A stretch of 64,000 nucleotides of DNA from Hydractinia symbiolongicarpus (GCF_029227915.1 NC_079882.1:3782001-3846000), one strand, 5' to 3'. Counted from the stretch's first letter, positions 35,693 to 49,887 are shown. Notes: generated by a model from the sequence alone, not told the origin. Numbers and translations: made by a program.

Positions 35693-36423
35693 TACTTGAT
35701 GTCGATAAAACTTTTAAATGTTGTATTTCTTATTAAACAATCTTTTTATAGCCAGGTGTGAATGAAAAAATGTCAAAACACATTCGTTTTTAGAACACGA
35801 GTTTAATCTACGTCCGACTTACTGTTCAGACGAAATGGTGATTTATTATCGCAAGTCTAGTCTTTTGTTTGTGCTTGCTTTCATTCATCTACGACTACTG
35901 CTGATAAGAAAATATTTATTTCCAGGTTTTTGGTAAAGTTTAGGCAATTTGAGTGGCATAATAAAACAATCTTTGTAGCTCAAAATGATTTTGTTTTGTA
36001 CTTTTAGTTGCAAGTTTTATTAAAGGTTTTAATGTTAGTAATAGTTGGCATTTGCACATCAAAATAACTTTTCCAAAATGAGAATATATGCAATGACTTT
36101 GAAACTAATGGTTTAATTATTGTGTCAACAAGTCCATATGGTAAAACTGAGTTTAATAAAATTTTATCTTTGAACTCAACAAGGCGGTCTATAATAATTC
36201 TGTCACGTCTTTAAGAAAAAACGCTTATCTAAAATACATAAGTTACAAAAAAAGCTAACATATCAGACATCAAGAATATGATGCTTTTGTGGAAATATTC
36301 GTGGATTGGATCTTAAGCTATGTAAGAGAATTACTTTATATAGATCTGTTAAGCACCTACAATCAGTGTGATATCTTCAGTAAGTATTTGTAGCGGAAAT
36401 GAAGAATAACAAAACCATTTCAG

Positions 36424-36615
36424 ATGAGTGTTGAAATTCTGTTTAGATTTACCTTCATTGTATTTCTCGCTGTAGCGTTGTCTAAACAAAGTCACAAAGT
36501 AGAGTATTGTATCGAAGCTTTAGCGGCAACAACTCTCGAAAAATTCGAGAATTTTGGACGCAGTGTTTGTGCCGTGAAAATAAACGACTTAACAGACTTA
36601 ACTAGGGTGCTATGA
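36424..36615 (+). CDS. Possible small secreted peptide gene
   Basis: The 63-codon frame begins with a plausible signal peptide (MSVEILFRFTFIVFLAVALS) followed by a mature part with two cysteines (EYCIEALAAT, SVCAVKIND). Gene-like signals surround it. A TATATA box lies at 36337-36342, and a donor GTAAGTATT at 36380 pairs with an acceptor cag at 36421-36423 directly before the ATG. That gives a 5'UTR intron of only 44 nt. I see no homology. It could be a real small secreted protein or a coincidence of AT-rich signals; the very short intron lowers my confidence. Confidence 0.35.
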   Translation: MSVEILFRFTFIVFLAVALSKQSHKVEYCIEALAATTLEKFENFGRSVCAVKINDLTDLTRVL

Positions 36616-39600
36616 AAGTCAAATTAGCGGCGTCAAACCTCTTCCCAAAACTCTGAAACGTCAAATTCAACTCTTTAAATGGCCTTTTTTGCGAATTTGG
36701 TTTTTTGAAATACTATGGATTAGGTTATCCATTTGAGTTCAAATTTTCAGGGTGTGTTACTAACTACAAAATAAGCAAAGGAAAATTATCCTCCTCTCCA
36801 GAGCTTTTGTAAGATCTTTAAGTGCTCTGGAGGCAAGAATGAAGCAAAAGCAAGATCGCTCCAGGGTATGCCGTATCTTCTCTGACATCAGGACTGAGAT
36901 TGCCCTTCTAATATAAGAAAGGGAGACAGCAGGGCTGGGAACGAGGTTGTGATTTGTGATTTACTGAACAGAGCCTTTCCTGAAGATCCTTAGGACTGAA
37001 ATATTGGCAGATTTTCATGGGAATTAAACAAAGTGAGTATGGATTTGCGAATTCCATATATAGAATCTCCAACAAAATTTCCTTGTATTTATCTTTTTTA
37101 AGATATCTTTGTTTTTTTTTTGCAGACGAGTATTAAAACTGCAAAGGTTTTTTTCTTAATATTTTTTTGTACACTAAGCTAAATAACGCCAAGGCCGCGA
37201 CTCCAAACCTGCGTCCATCGACGGTTGAACTATAGCCAAACCTTTATAAAAATGCCCGTATAAATTAAAGAATGCAATATGAAGGAAAACACGTTCATAA
37301 TATCCTTGAAAATTTTATATTATTTTTCGTTTGTTGGATGAACAAAAAACCAACAATAGGTTTAAATTATGTTATTGAACAAAACTTCAAGCCATAATTG
37401 CTGGCGATTCTTTCTAGAAAAATAATAACCAATTTTAGTAATGAATATTTTATATATCATATGTTTGAGTTAAAAAACGAATAGATTTGTGTTAGAACAT
37501 TTTTCATTAAACTTTTTGATGTAAGGTAGGTTTACAATTAACGTGTTAATGTATTGTAATTTTTAATTCTGCGAAGGTGAAGTTTTGTCTAAGTTGTTAG
37601 ATTCTTTAATTCACTTATTTCCATTCAGTGTATACTTTCGTTACTTCTCAGTTTCTTCGTCATACTTAGGAGATGGCTTGAGTAACCAAAATGCCTTTTC
37701 TCTGTCTCTTTTGAAATGCTGTCTTCAAAGTTACTCGTACAAGTAATATTAATCACGAAACAAGGGAATTAGTTGACCTATTTTCCTATTGCAATGTTTG
37801 CTTGAATGTCTGCAAATAAAAAATGGACATGACTTACTGGACGATGGTGAAACCAAAACAAACCGAATTTTATGTTGTTTGAAACTTTTATGTTTTGATT
37901 TAGCATCGTTGAATGAGTGAACTTTTAAGTTTTTAACCAAATTTGATTAAAAAATCCGGTGTTTGTCGTGTCACGATCAAACCCTTTTTAATTTTCGGCT
38001 TTTCTTTTGATCTTTAGTTTTAAACAAAAGTATAAAAGTTGAAACAGATTATTCATTTACTGTTTGATTTTAAAAAAATCCAGACTCTATTAGATTTTTA
38101 TGGCAGGATCCTTTTTTGAAAACTCTAGTAAAGAAAGCGAGCTCAAGGCGTGTCTATTGCATCCAGTGTAGTCAAGAACACTTTTTTTACTTTTCATGTC
38201 TTTTCGCTGGCTGTTGTTTTATTGACTTGTCTGCATCTCACCTTTTAGAACGCTTATGCTGATTTAATGCAATAATATAATCTTAGAGACTTATATATTT
38301 TTAATTTTCTATTAGCATTTAAATTTACTTAAAATGTTTTTTTCTAACTTTAATATATTTACAACAATAATCTGATCTTATCAGTACACTTCGCTTCATC
38401 AAAGCATGTGTCACGTGGTGAAAATCTTTTTATAGTCCATATTCATTTTTAAGGGTAACCCATCTGCTGATATAAAAATGAAAGAAAGAAAAAAGAGATA
38501 GTCACGTTCCTCTCCTTGATTTATTTCAAAAAACACAAATTGTATTGATAAAATCTTCTGTGTGAAAATTAAAAAAAAAAATATCGATAAAATTGCAGTG
38601 ATCAAATCAGACCATTTTCTGGTCCTTTAAGTTGTAATGAAAGCGTTAGCACTATCTATGAAATTTTAAACAAAACTTTTAAAACAAGAATGTTATAATT
38701 TTTATCCCAAAAATTTGTAAATTCAAATAACAAAACCACAAAAAGCCATCCGAAAGAAAATTGTCTGTCCCATTTATTATTTCACATTAATAGTTAACCA
38801 AAGAGTGCCATCTTGGAAACAATAAATAAAGGAAACTTATTATGAATTCCAATTAACACTGTCAAAATTCTTCTTCAATCTATATTCTTTTATCATTAAG
38901 ATAAAACACACAACCATATGTACATCATATGTTACAAACTCTTACAATTGTTTTAAAATTAGAACGCCATAACGAAACCATTAATGTACTATTTCCCCTG
39001 AATTATTTTTTGTTATTTTATTGGAAAAAAATTGTCACACTTTTATCAGAGCTGAAATAAAACTTTATCACTTCATCAAAGAACATTTCTTCCAGTACAT
39101 TCCACAGAATTGAAGGGTAGGTGTCACTTTTGACTATAACTTCACTGCGATGACTTTTAGGCAGAAACCAGGATCAGAAAACTTTGTAATATCCTTCAAA
39201 CAAAAAAAATAAAAATTTGGTGTTACTTTCGTGTGCAACACATATAGAAAATATAATTTAAACAGAAACTTTAGGAATCTAGGTTTTTAGCGAGAAAATG
39301 AAAATAAGTGCACAAACATATGGCCCGGAGTTTTGTGGAATGCACATACATATATGTATACAATTAAAAACTTCTCAAATATAAACGAGCTGTACACATT
39401 GATTGAAGTTTTTGTAAGTGCCATTAACATAACAACTTAGAATTGAAAAACGCCATACTCGGGAGAAGTTTGACGCAAGAAGTTAAAAAATAAATAACGA
39501 CTGAATTTGTAAATAAACCTGCCATTTTGAAAATATCAGTCATAACTTTGGGAAAATTGATTAGTTTTAAACGATATATTTTATTGTGGTCGATATATTG

Positions 39601-40843
39601 TGTAGTTGATAGACACTTTCTGAATTTCAGTATAGCTAAATTAGCATGTGCAAAACTTTAACTCGTTTGTGCTTCAGAAGAAGTTTTTGTGGCGTTATTT
39701 TTACTGTCAAACGCTTTTTACTTTTTAATTTTCGCTATACATCGTTGCTAAAGATAGAGTGGAGCTTAAACTCACGACATCGAGAGATATCATCAGATCG
39801 ATAGCACAGTGAGTTGAACATTCTCCCGCCAAATGAAAAGTTTTTGATTTGATCCTATACTTTATCAATTATTTTAGCAGTACTTAAAGCCAACGTGCAG
39901 TGTACCCAGTCAGAAAGTTAGATTACTTTATCAAATGTTCTTGTTGAGATCACACAAGCAATGATTTACGGCCTTTCCATGCTAGAAACAAAAAATTATG
40001 AACAAAATTGTAAGACATAATTATTTGTTCACGCACATCCTTGTATAATTACTTTACTCAATTGTTCTTCAGCATTCAAGTCAATAGAATTTTATAATGG
40101 GGTCCTTTTTGTAGCTGTTTATACTATTGAGTCTAGAGTAGTACGAACGGTACCAGTCATTCCGCTATGGTTTCCCTTCAAAACTGATTCTTGAACGTTC
40201 GACAGCTTTAATACAGCTTGCGCAGTCGGCTCGTGTAAGCTAAAGACTGTGCTAAAAAAATATTTTGGGTCAAAAATGTTTTTTTGTAAAGGCCATAAAA
40301 GTTTAAGATTTTATTTTTTCGAATTGAATTTTCAGACTATGACTATTCACTTTAACAGTTGCTATAAATTTTATTTATTAAGTCTATGATGTAATAATTA
40401 TAAATAACAAAATGAGATAAAAAAAAAGCCTTATTAAAAAACAAAATCGTATCAGAATTAACTGTGTGTTAAAATGAGCCAATCATTGATACGTAAAACA
40501 TTTAGTATAAGTCTGGAAAGGTTATGTGTGAAATAAATAAAGATTTATTAAATTAAAACTGTTTTATTAGAATTAGCTCATCGTTTTTTGTTCATTCCAT
40601 ATAGAGCTTCTTTTAGTTTTGCTTTAATAATGAAAAATCTTTTTCAACCTCTCTTAGCCATATAACATCTATCTGTGATAAGTATTTTTTATTTTTACAT
40701 TTTCACACACCCCTTTCACATTGTCAAATCCAACTAATACGAAATATTTGTCTTAAATTTTTGGAGAAAAGTTTAAAGAGTCAAGCCAGAGTTAAATTCC
40801 CGTAATTGGAATACTTTTTAGCCATTTGTCTTACAGTAATCTG
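36616..40843. other. Long non-coding region
   Basis: No exon is recognised. A copy of the cctcgttccc transposon end word occurs near 36933-36952. The rest is AT-rich sequence with short chance ORFs (for example minus 38411-38605, hydrophobic and low-complexity). Confidence 0.5.
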
Positions 40844-41060
40844 CAGTAAAACCTCTTTATAAGGGACATCCTTTATAACGGACACCCTCTCTACATCGGA
40901 CACTCGTTTCAAAAATTAATAAAATGACGGCGTCTTAACAAAAATTTTATTTAGAGAGCAAGTTATAGCAGACACCTCTCTATAATTGATAATACAAGGT
41001 CCTAATTTGCTCTAACCCTTAAAAATGTCCTCTTTATAGCGGACACGCCAAACAATGGTT
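40844..41060. mobile_element. Remnant terminus of a pogo/Tigger-like Tc1-mariner element
   Basis: The stretch starts cagtaaaacctctttataag and repeats variants of tataacggacacc several times, including a late tttatagcggacacg near 41035. The terminal word CAGTAnAACCTC with ATAacgGACA is characteristic of pogo/Tigger-type ends. No transposase frame remains nearby, so only a decayed or short non-autonomous copy is claimed. Confidence 0.45.
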
Positions 41061-42413
41061 CATATACAATATTTTTTTCAGAGCTTTGTTGTACATTTTA
41101 CCCTAGACAATAAGTTATCAAAAAGTGTTTTTTTTTATCTTATTGAATAAAAGATAATTACAACGCATTTTTCCAAAACCAGTCATGTGACACACTTCAA
41201 AGGTTTTTTGCCTTAATACCCCAGAGCAGGCTCCTAAAGAAAGGATTCATTGTGGTTAATTTGCTAGATTTATATTTCAAGGTATTGTTAATGAGTAAAT
41301 TCTATCCAAAACGTTTTATCGAGCTAAATTTACCTAAATTTAGAGATGTATGATGTAACAGATATTTGGCACGGTTAAATAGGACATCGAAATAATATAG
41401 GCTTGCTTAGTTTATATTCAAGTTACTGCTCTTTGTTTAATATTACAAGCCTTATTTAATGATGAAGGTTTTTGCGGAGTATATATTTATATCTGTCCTT
41501 GCACTAACAAATAAAAGTAAGCGTCTCAGACTGGTGGTTCTTTAGTTCCTCCTAAAGTAGTAAAAAAGCAGGTTTTACCTTATAAGAAACTTTAACAGTT
41601 CCTTAAATTTGCAGAGTCTGTTTACTATACAAGACCAGCCCCGTTAAAAAAATTGACCAGCCAAGTATTCAGACAATTAAGTTTTTAACAAAATATGATC
41701 ACATCTTTATTAACTAAGGAATATCTGAACAGTAAGTTTTTAAAAAGTTCAAATATTTTAGTGCGTAGTAATTTTAAACAGATTGGAACATACATTCTCT
41801 ACTTCACAATTCTATGATGCGAACAGATCCTTTAAATTAGCTATATTATTGTTGCAAAACTTATACATTAATACGCCGTCCTTTCACAAATAACTAAAAA
41901 AATATATATATTCTGATCTCTCTTTAGATAGATTGGAACAAACTTCATTTTGCGACGTACAGACATTTTTTAGGATAAAATTCATATTTTATTTATTATT
42001 AAAAAAGAAGAGAAAGCAAAATAGAATTAAGTAACACCAATATCATATAAATGATTTTCTTTTTTTCGTTTATTAGATACGAATAAAAATTATTGCGAGA
42101 AAAAGTAAACGATAAAGCACATGCGATCAATTAAGTGGGTTAACACATGTATAAAGAAGAAGGAGCGACACAAAAAACTAACATTTAGCCTAGAAGTTGA
42201 TATTCTTGATCAAAAGAAAAGTTCAATAATATTAGCTACGTAAGTTTTCATAATTGAACTTCTCTATTACATGGGGGGAAACTTTTAATAAAAAAAATAA
42301 AAGGATATATGGATCAATGATTACTTAACATTGGAAAGACCGACTTTATTGAATAGCAAGGGAAAGGGGCGACAAGCAGTTCAAAACTTAAAGATATAGA
42401 AATAAACAGCTAA
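41061..42413. other. Region upstream of the K+ channel gene
   Basis: Non-coding AT-rich sequence that should contain the promoter and 5'UTR of the channel. A definite TATA box or upstream exon could not be chosen. Confidence 0.4.
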
Positions 42414-45142
42414 ATGAGCTTTCAAACATTTCAATCTCGACCAAATAGGTTAGATACTCTGCGTCATTTTGCTGACGGTTGCACTTTCAAACCACAATGT
42501 ATAGGTACTAGCAATTCGGACAGCAGTGTGAGCTATATGACATCTCAAATAAAACCAGCGCGTAGTGGATACTTACAACACAGATATCATCATCCACCCT
42601 GTGAACAAGACAAGCGTCAAAAAATTACCATCAATGTTTCTGGTGAACGCTATCAAACTTATGTAGAGACGTTAGATCGATTTCCCGATACTCTCCTTGG
42701 AAATTTTCATAAGCGTGAAGAATTTTATGATGACGTCGAAGACGAGTATTTTTTTGATCGTGATAGGAGTGCTTTTAATGCGATATTATACTACTATCAA
42801 TCCAATGGTCAGCTTTACTGCCCACTAACAGTCCCTATGACGATATTGGTAACAGAAGCTAATTTCTTTGAGTTAGGTAAAGCTGCTTTGAAACAGGTTT
42901 TAGATTTACAGCAAGAACAAAATGAGAAGGAAATGCCAAAGAATAAATGGCAGAAATTAATCTGGTGTTTATTTGAACATCCTGAGACAAGCCTTGCAGC
43001 GCATTTTATAACTATATTTTCAATATTAATGGTTGTGTTTTCGGTGGCAATTCTATGCATTGAAACATTGCCCTTCGCTAGAAAGAAGATAGATATGGAA
43101 CATGCTTCACCAAAATCAAAAAATGTTACCTTAAGATTGTCAATTCAGAACAATACTATATCACATCACACAATTCCACAATCAAGTGAACTTGTTAAAT
43201 ATGAATGTTTATGCGTATCTGCACCTGCTTTTGCTGATAATCGAACATCACCATCAATCGGGGAAGAATTGGAGACATTTAACTGGCACGGACTTTTTAA
43301 TACCTTTGAAGCTATCTTTGTTGCATGGTTTACGTTTGAGTTTATTATTCGTTTTTCATCATCGCCAAACAAAATCCAATTTTTAAAAGGACTTCTCAAC
43401 ATAATAGACGTTGTTTCAATCTTACCATTTTATATCACTTCGGCACTGGATATTCATAATGGCTTAGGTTTTGAGAACTTTAGAGTTATTCGCCTTGTAC
43501 GCGTTTTTCGTATTTTCAAATTATCCAGACATTCAAAGGGGTTGCAAATACTTGGACAGACCTTAAAAGCCAGCATGAGGGAGCTTGGACTAATGATTTT
43601 TTTTCTAGCAATAGGTGTTATATTGTTTTCAAGTGCCGTATACTATCTTGAGGCTGATAACTTCTCCAGTATTCCAGATGCATTTTGGTGGGCGATAATA
43701 ACAATGTGTACAGTGGGTTATGGAGATAAGGTGAGAATGTCTAACTTGAACTTAGGGAGGTGTTGTCTTACAAAGTTTTCTTCGAACCAACCAAAACTTA
43801 TATTTACTTATTCGGGAAAATTTGGGTCTTCACTCTTGTGAAAAACTCTTTTAAATTATTTTCTTCGTTCCAGAGATTTATTCCACTTAATTTATTTATT
43901 TTGTGGCTTTTTTACATGCGCGAATATCGCGTTATTTTAATTTAACGCATCTTAGTAGTAAGTAACAGAAATTCATCACTTTAGGAGCAAGCTGGGTTTA
44001 AAAAACACGGCCTTTCAATTCATACTTGTCAGTGTTAAAGTATGCGTGTAATTATTATTTGTGAGAAGATATCTTATCTCAAATGTGTAAAAAAGGGAAG
44101 GCAGGGAAAAGTGCGTTTAATATATCTATATTGTATCGTATTATTGTTAGAACTTTAACTAGTCTATTTTTGATGCAGAATCGTATGCTTCATATTCTAA
44201 TTGCAAGTTTTGAGTTATAAACAATAGTCGCCTCTGGTTATAAGCACTGGTAGAAGTATGAAATTGAATTAAATACAGTGCATTATGTTAGTAAATATCA
44301 GACTGGATACAATAGATACTTCTTATTTCAATCGCTTAAGAGACCAGAATCTTTGTTTAACAAAACAAATGTCAAAATCCGATATCGGTTATCGACTAAT
44401 AAAAGAATACAAAAAAAAAAGAAAATCTTTAATCAATAAAAAGTATTTTATTTTTGTTTGCTTTTTAGTTGTGTCGAAATGTTTATCAATATTATTTTTA
44501 ATTTCAAAATATTTTATATTACACAACTTGTTTATCCTGCTTGAGTTTACGTCACAAACCCAACTGGATCAAAAAGCAAACTAAAAACTTGCTCATAACT
44601 AATCTCGTTTTCATGTTATTCAGTAGTGGTATGTACACTTCGCGGAACGAAAGTGGATGTGGAAAAAGGTCTATTTGATCTTTAGTAAAAAAATCTTTCC
44701 TATTTAGGTTCCCAAAACATTTTACGGGAAAGCTGTTGGAAGCGCGTGTGCTGTCTGTGGCGTACTTTCTATAGCCCTTCCAGTACCAGTCATTGTGTCC
44801 AATTTCGATTACTTTTACAACCGAGAACGAACGAAAAAGATGCATTTGGAATACTTAGGAGATGCAGATTCCATAAAAAATAATAGCGATTTAATATTAT
44901 ATCCAGAGAGTAAAGGTTCACCATTGTTACATGGAGATATGCAAAGAAATGGTTCTGTAAGATCTGCAACTAGATCTCCTGTTGAAGCAAGAACGGATGA
45001 AATCCAAAGACAAGCAACAATAAAAGGGTTAGAAAGGCGAAGCAGAAAGTTGAGTCAAAAGTTATCTGAAGCTTCATTGCATTCATCACCTCGCAGAAAA
45101 AATGGAAATTTTCATTTTAGCGAAAAAGAAACGTACATGTAA
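42414..45142 (+). CDS. Shaker-type (Kv1-like) voltage-gated potassium channel
   Basis: Two exons, 42414-43730 and 44708-45142, are joined in phase 0 (GATAAG|GTGAGA ... ATTTAG|GTTCCC), giving 583 aa. A T1 tetramerisation domain lies at about 70-160 ([42 protein letters not shown]) and has no zinc motif, as in the Shaker subfamily. S1 lies at about 197-220, followed by a long S1-S2 loop with N-glycosylation sites and two cysteines (ECLCV). S2 is at about 295-315 and S3 at about 337-355. S4 has basic residues at every third position ([20 protein letters not shown]), and S5 is at about 399-422. The pore reads [16 protein letters not shown] at the end of exon 1. S6 in exon 2 has the PVP hinge ([11 protein letters not shown]). 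The cytoplasmic tail is basic and serine-rich and ends KETYM, without a Kv1-type TDV end. The filter neighbourhood is unusual (C before TVGYG, K after GYGD). The protein sits in the plasma membrane and carries delayed-rectifier or A-type K+ current by family. Confidence 0.95.
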
Positions 45143-48100
45143 AAAAACAGACGAAAAGAAAACAAGTAGTGATAACAAGTAGTTCGGTGATCACCACAAG
45201 AATGAAATTTTTAAAACAAAACTTCTAGAAAAATAATGAAAAAACTAAAATATCATAAAGAATTGTTAACGTTACAGAAACTTGGTAATAGAGACTTTAC
45301 AAAACACAAACGGGGACTGTCTGCAACGACGTTGTCAATACCATTTCATGAAATCCCGTCATATGAAAAACGCGCCGAAAATTGATTACAAAAAGTCAGT
45401 CGAAAGCAAAGTACAAAAAAAAATCAATACAAATATGGTTACTGTCGAAATAACAAAATATATGACAAACTGACAAATAAACTAATAATATGTCTTGTAT
45501 TTGCTTTTTAGTATTTCTTGTTGCTTTTCGTCAAATATTCAAAGTTACCCACAACCTGAAAGCGACAATATTTGAGTCAAAGGAAGAACGAAAACTTTGT
45601 TTTTTCTGTCTCATCTGCCAATTAAAATTCTCGGTCGTAGATGCCCTTGTTTCGTAAGGTCGCTATTATATTACTCTAATAGAATAACAAATAATTATTT
45701 TTTCTTAGCAATTATTATGTCTTATACAATATATTGTATCTATTATGCTATTTTCTGTTTTGTGTTATATCTTGGATATTGATCGTCCTTTTATTTGTAA
45801 ACCTTATTATCATATATTTGCAAGTTTACGCTTGGAGTTTAAGTGAGTTTAACTTGGCTTAACAGCTTATTTTTGCCTTAACGCTCTTTTTCTGTGATGT
45901 CATCGGAAGTTTAAAATTTATCCGAAATAACGCTTAAAATAAATTGCTTTAGTTCTAGAGTGAATTTTCATATTTTGTTTGAAGTTTTTGATAGTTAAAT
46001 AATGTCCAATTCTGATACCCTATCAGTTTATCGTGACCGTCTAATGGCCATACCCAATTTATGCCTTTTGTAAAAAAGTTACCCTTTTTCTTTTTTTTCT
46101 TTATGACATTGTTGCCTATTTGCAAGGTACTCTGGTGAAAAATTGTACAACATGTCACATACTAATGCTTTTGGTACATTAAAAAGATGTTTTTGTCGAA
46201 CCTTTTGTTGCGTGGCTTAATATTCTTTCAGGCCCTTCGTTTTCAACAATTACCGTTGTATCCGAATATTATGTGCTAAAGTGGCGCAATCTTCTATCAA
46301 TTGTTCTTATGCAATTATTATGACCAAAGTTCCTCCGCATGCAGTTCATAGTTTCAATGCTTTTTAAGATTGATATCATTTTCCCACGCAGAAGAAGCCG
46401 CTATCTTTATTTATCAAATTTAATTAAATTTTGGCAGTGATGTTAAAAACAAACTCAATTCAAATTAATGTAACCTTTAATTTCAAATTGAATTTAAACG
46501 AAGTGAATTATTTTGATTCGATTTCAATTTTAATTTTAAATTAAGATAAGTTCGATTTGAAATTGAAATGATTTTTTTTATCTTTTGCATAGCAGCCATG
46601 GCCACCATACACAAGCAGAACTGGTGTAAATAGTGAAGCCGGCACTGACACGAAAAATCAGATATTTAGCAGGACAAAAGAGCGGCGATTTGTATTTTTT
46701 GACAGAAGAAAGACCATCGAACCCGGACGCGGAGAGACGGGGGACTACGAAACTAGTTTTATACTTAATCCTGATTCGTTGACACTTCGGACTTAAAATT
46801 AAAAAAAAACAGGCCTACAGAGATACACCTTAACGTTTTGGAAAGAAATTTTTACTAGTGTATTCACACCAGTACACCATAGCTAAATACATCCCTAATT
46901 AACTGGTTGTTATAAAAAAAGCGCGTATTGCGTAGTAATACTTATAAGTGACGATGCTTTAAAACAACTTGTGATGCCAATTTTTTGTTAATCTTTAATC
47001 TATATTAAAATACCCGTATACCTCTGTTTGTCTGTCTGTCTGACACGCAAAATGGTAGCTTAGCTGTGCGAGTAGCGATGCGCACGCAATGCGGTATAAA
47101 AAGGACGGGCTAACGACTAGTACTTAAAGAAATCGCGTATTAAATCTTTAATATGATATTTAAAATATCTATATTTTTTTATAACACATTGGTTTCATCT
47201 CAGGGGTAAAAACAATTCCAAAATTTTACAGCTTTTAAATTACCCTCATAGTTGTAAAAAATAAATTTTAATTGTTATCTGAGGTTTATCCCTTACTCCT
47301 GACTGCCACTTGCCTGACTAGGTTTCAAAAACAAAATGGTATAAAAGCCGTTATTATAACTGACGTTGCATATTTGTCTAGTTTTTATAACAAATATTTT
47401 TGTTTTCTTTCCTGTTTTTTCAAAAAAACGATAAAATTTATCATACCCTTAATGTTTAGACCCAGCCTTTACGGAACTTGCTTGAATCGTTTTCGTGAAA
47501 TATGGAAACATATCTACGTATAAATAGTTTTTTACTTAACTACTTGACATCGGGCCTGACTCCGCTGTCATAGGAAATTGAATGAAATTTATATGATAGC
47601 TTTACAAGTTATATTTTCCGCTCCTCCAAGCCTTCTCTATCTCAGGAGTACTGATGTCAAAGCTGGCAGCTAACTATATTACATTTCTTTGGCTTAAAAC
47701 ATTTTCCAAAGTGCTTTTCAAAATGAAATGGGAAGACAAAAATAAAAGGTAAGCAGATTTTTTTCTCACAGTCTAATTAAATTCCTATTGGCAGATCAAT
47801 AAAAAACAAAGAAAGTCGATGATCTATCTGTCAGACATATTGTTTTGTTCAAATCAATCTCTTTATTAACGAAATCACTAGGATTTTCGACCCACTTAAA
47901 GCTCATAGAAATGTTTACTCCACTTTACACTTGATACAGGCCTATTTTACTTGATTAACCAAACCCTTTGTAAATCAAACAATAGACGGCTGGCAAATGT
48001 TTATCAAACTTTTTTAGAAAGATTTTTTAGAAACGCAAGATTCAAATGACGCTGGAATTAATTTTGTAACTATATTGTTCTCTTTCTTAAAGGTTTACCG

Positions 48101-49887
48101 ATTTTAAATGCATCTTATGGATTATTATTTATTAATTATTATTACATTTAGGCTCAGAAATTTACGCAATTGAGAAAACGAGTTTTATTTAACAATCAGA
48201 ATCCTAAAAAAAACTCAACAATTTACACTGTTTCAATGCAATAAAACCTTTTCTGTCTGTAATCTGTAATTGCTTTGTTAAAAATAGACAAAAACATAAA
48301 CTAAATAATATATTAACACAAAACCCAATTTAATCTCCTATTAATGCAATAATTTTTATTAAAAAATGCTGAAACATCTAACGTGGGCCAATTTACTTTA
48401 CTAAGGACACTTTCAAAAATCCATTTCTTTTTTCGCTTCATATTTTTTTTTATTTGAATTTTATTATAGTTCAATTAGCATGCGTGTAAATGTTTAACTT
48501 GATTGAGCTTCAGGATGTCTGTTTTTGTGGCATAATTGTTGCAGTCAAGCGCTTCTTTATTTAAGTTCTGTTACGACCCGTACTTGCAAACTGTTGGTTT
48601 CACAGATATCATGATTTCAAATAATTTGCGGCAGATCTAAAGAATATATGGAGAAATGTCTATTAGGAATAAAAAATGTTTAGAAACAGCACAATGAAAT
48701 AATTCGCAAATATAAAAAATTCTATCAAAATTTAGTATGATATAGATGAAGACACGTCTTGGACGGAATAAAAAAAAAGAGAAGACATTACTGACTTTCA
48801 TACAGCGCAGTCTGGGCACGAGTAAAGCGCATATAGGGAAAAATTTTAGCTTGTTTTTGTTTGACTTGATAGTCCAGTCCAGTTCCCGGTCACTTTCTCA
48901 CAAAGAATTATTTGTGGATACGGAAAAAAGGCAGAAATGTGTAAACTTCTGTTGTTTCTTTCCTAATTCTAAGCTTTTTACGTCTAAATAGCGGGATGAA
49001 ATGTGCTGCTAGTCCTCTCTGTGGTATATTAACTTTATTAAAACGCTTCAAGTGAGAACAAATTGCAGGTAATAACTTTTAATATGTTCAAATTTGGATG
49101 ATGATAAAAGGGTATTTAGCTCTGTGACTGCGGAGGTAGTGAGCTTGAACTTGTTATAAAATAGATAACTACTACATATTAGTACATTTTTCCTTATGAC
49201 CAACCTTCATGGTATGAATCAAATGTAGCTAGATGGATGACCACCAAATGTATGTTTGGCTATTCTCTCGGTCGTCAAATATAACGTGATACTTTTTAAC
49301 CAATTCGTCCACATTTTTTAGGACAGCTATTATGGTGTGAGAAAAAAACACGCCGTTCGCGTGGTAAGCTTTTCATAAATTAGGTGTACATTTCTCATAA
49401 AATCTTTAAACCAAACATATTATGTAGTTTAAGGTGAGTTTTTGCGAATTTAGCTTTACTTTAGTAGATCTTGTTTAATCAAAGCTGCTTCTGTGAGATT
49501 TTGACCGTGAAAAGTCCTTGTCTTCCCTCAACTGAAAGTGGTACCACGTGACATACCCACGGAGAGAATGGCTACGTAAGACAAAGACAACCAAACAAGA
49601 AGTATAGACAGCTAGCTAATTGTGTTTTTATGAAACATTCTAAAAGGAATTTAATTTTTTATCCCTCTGAATACACTGATCAAGAATAAAATTAATACTA
49701 TGAATAGTTTGTAAACAGCATAAAACCTTTAAGTAACGATGACCACGCATTACAGAGGAAATAGTTACTTAACTTTATTATGCTGGAAGTTTGATATACA
49801 AAGTCTTTACTATAGTGTTTTACGTTTTAAAGTTAAAAATTATAGATTTTCCGGCTTGCGCCATCAAGAATCGATTGCAACCAAGTT
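45143..49887. other. Long non-coding region
   Basis: No exon is recognised. Near 46470-46570 is a low-complexity stretch of aatttcaaattg-like words, partly self-complementary. Near 47010-47045 a tacccgtatacctctgtttgtctgtctgtc segment looks like a repeat terminus. The rest shows only short chance ORFs. Confidence 0.5.
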
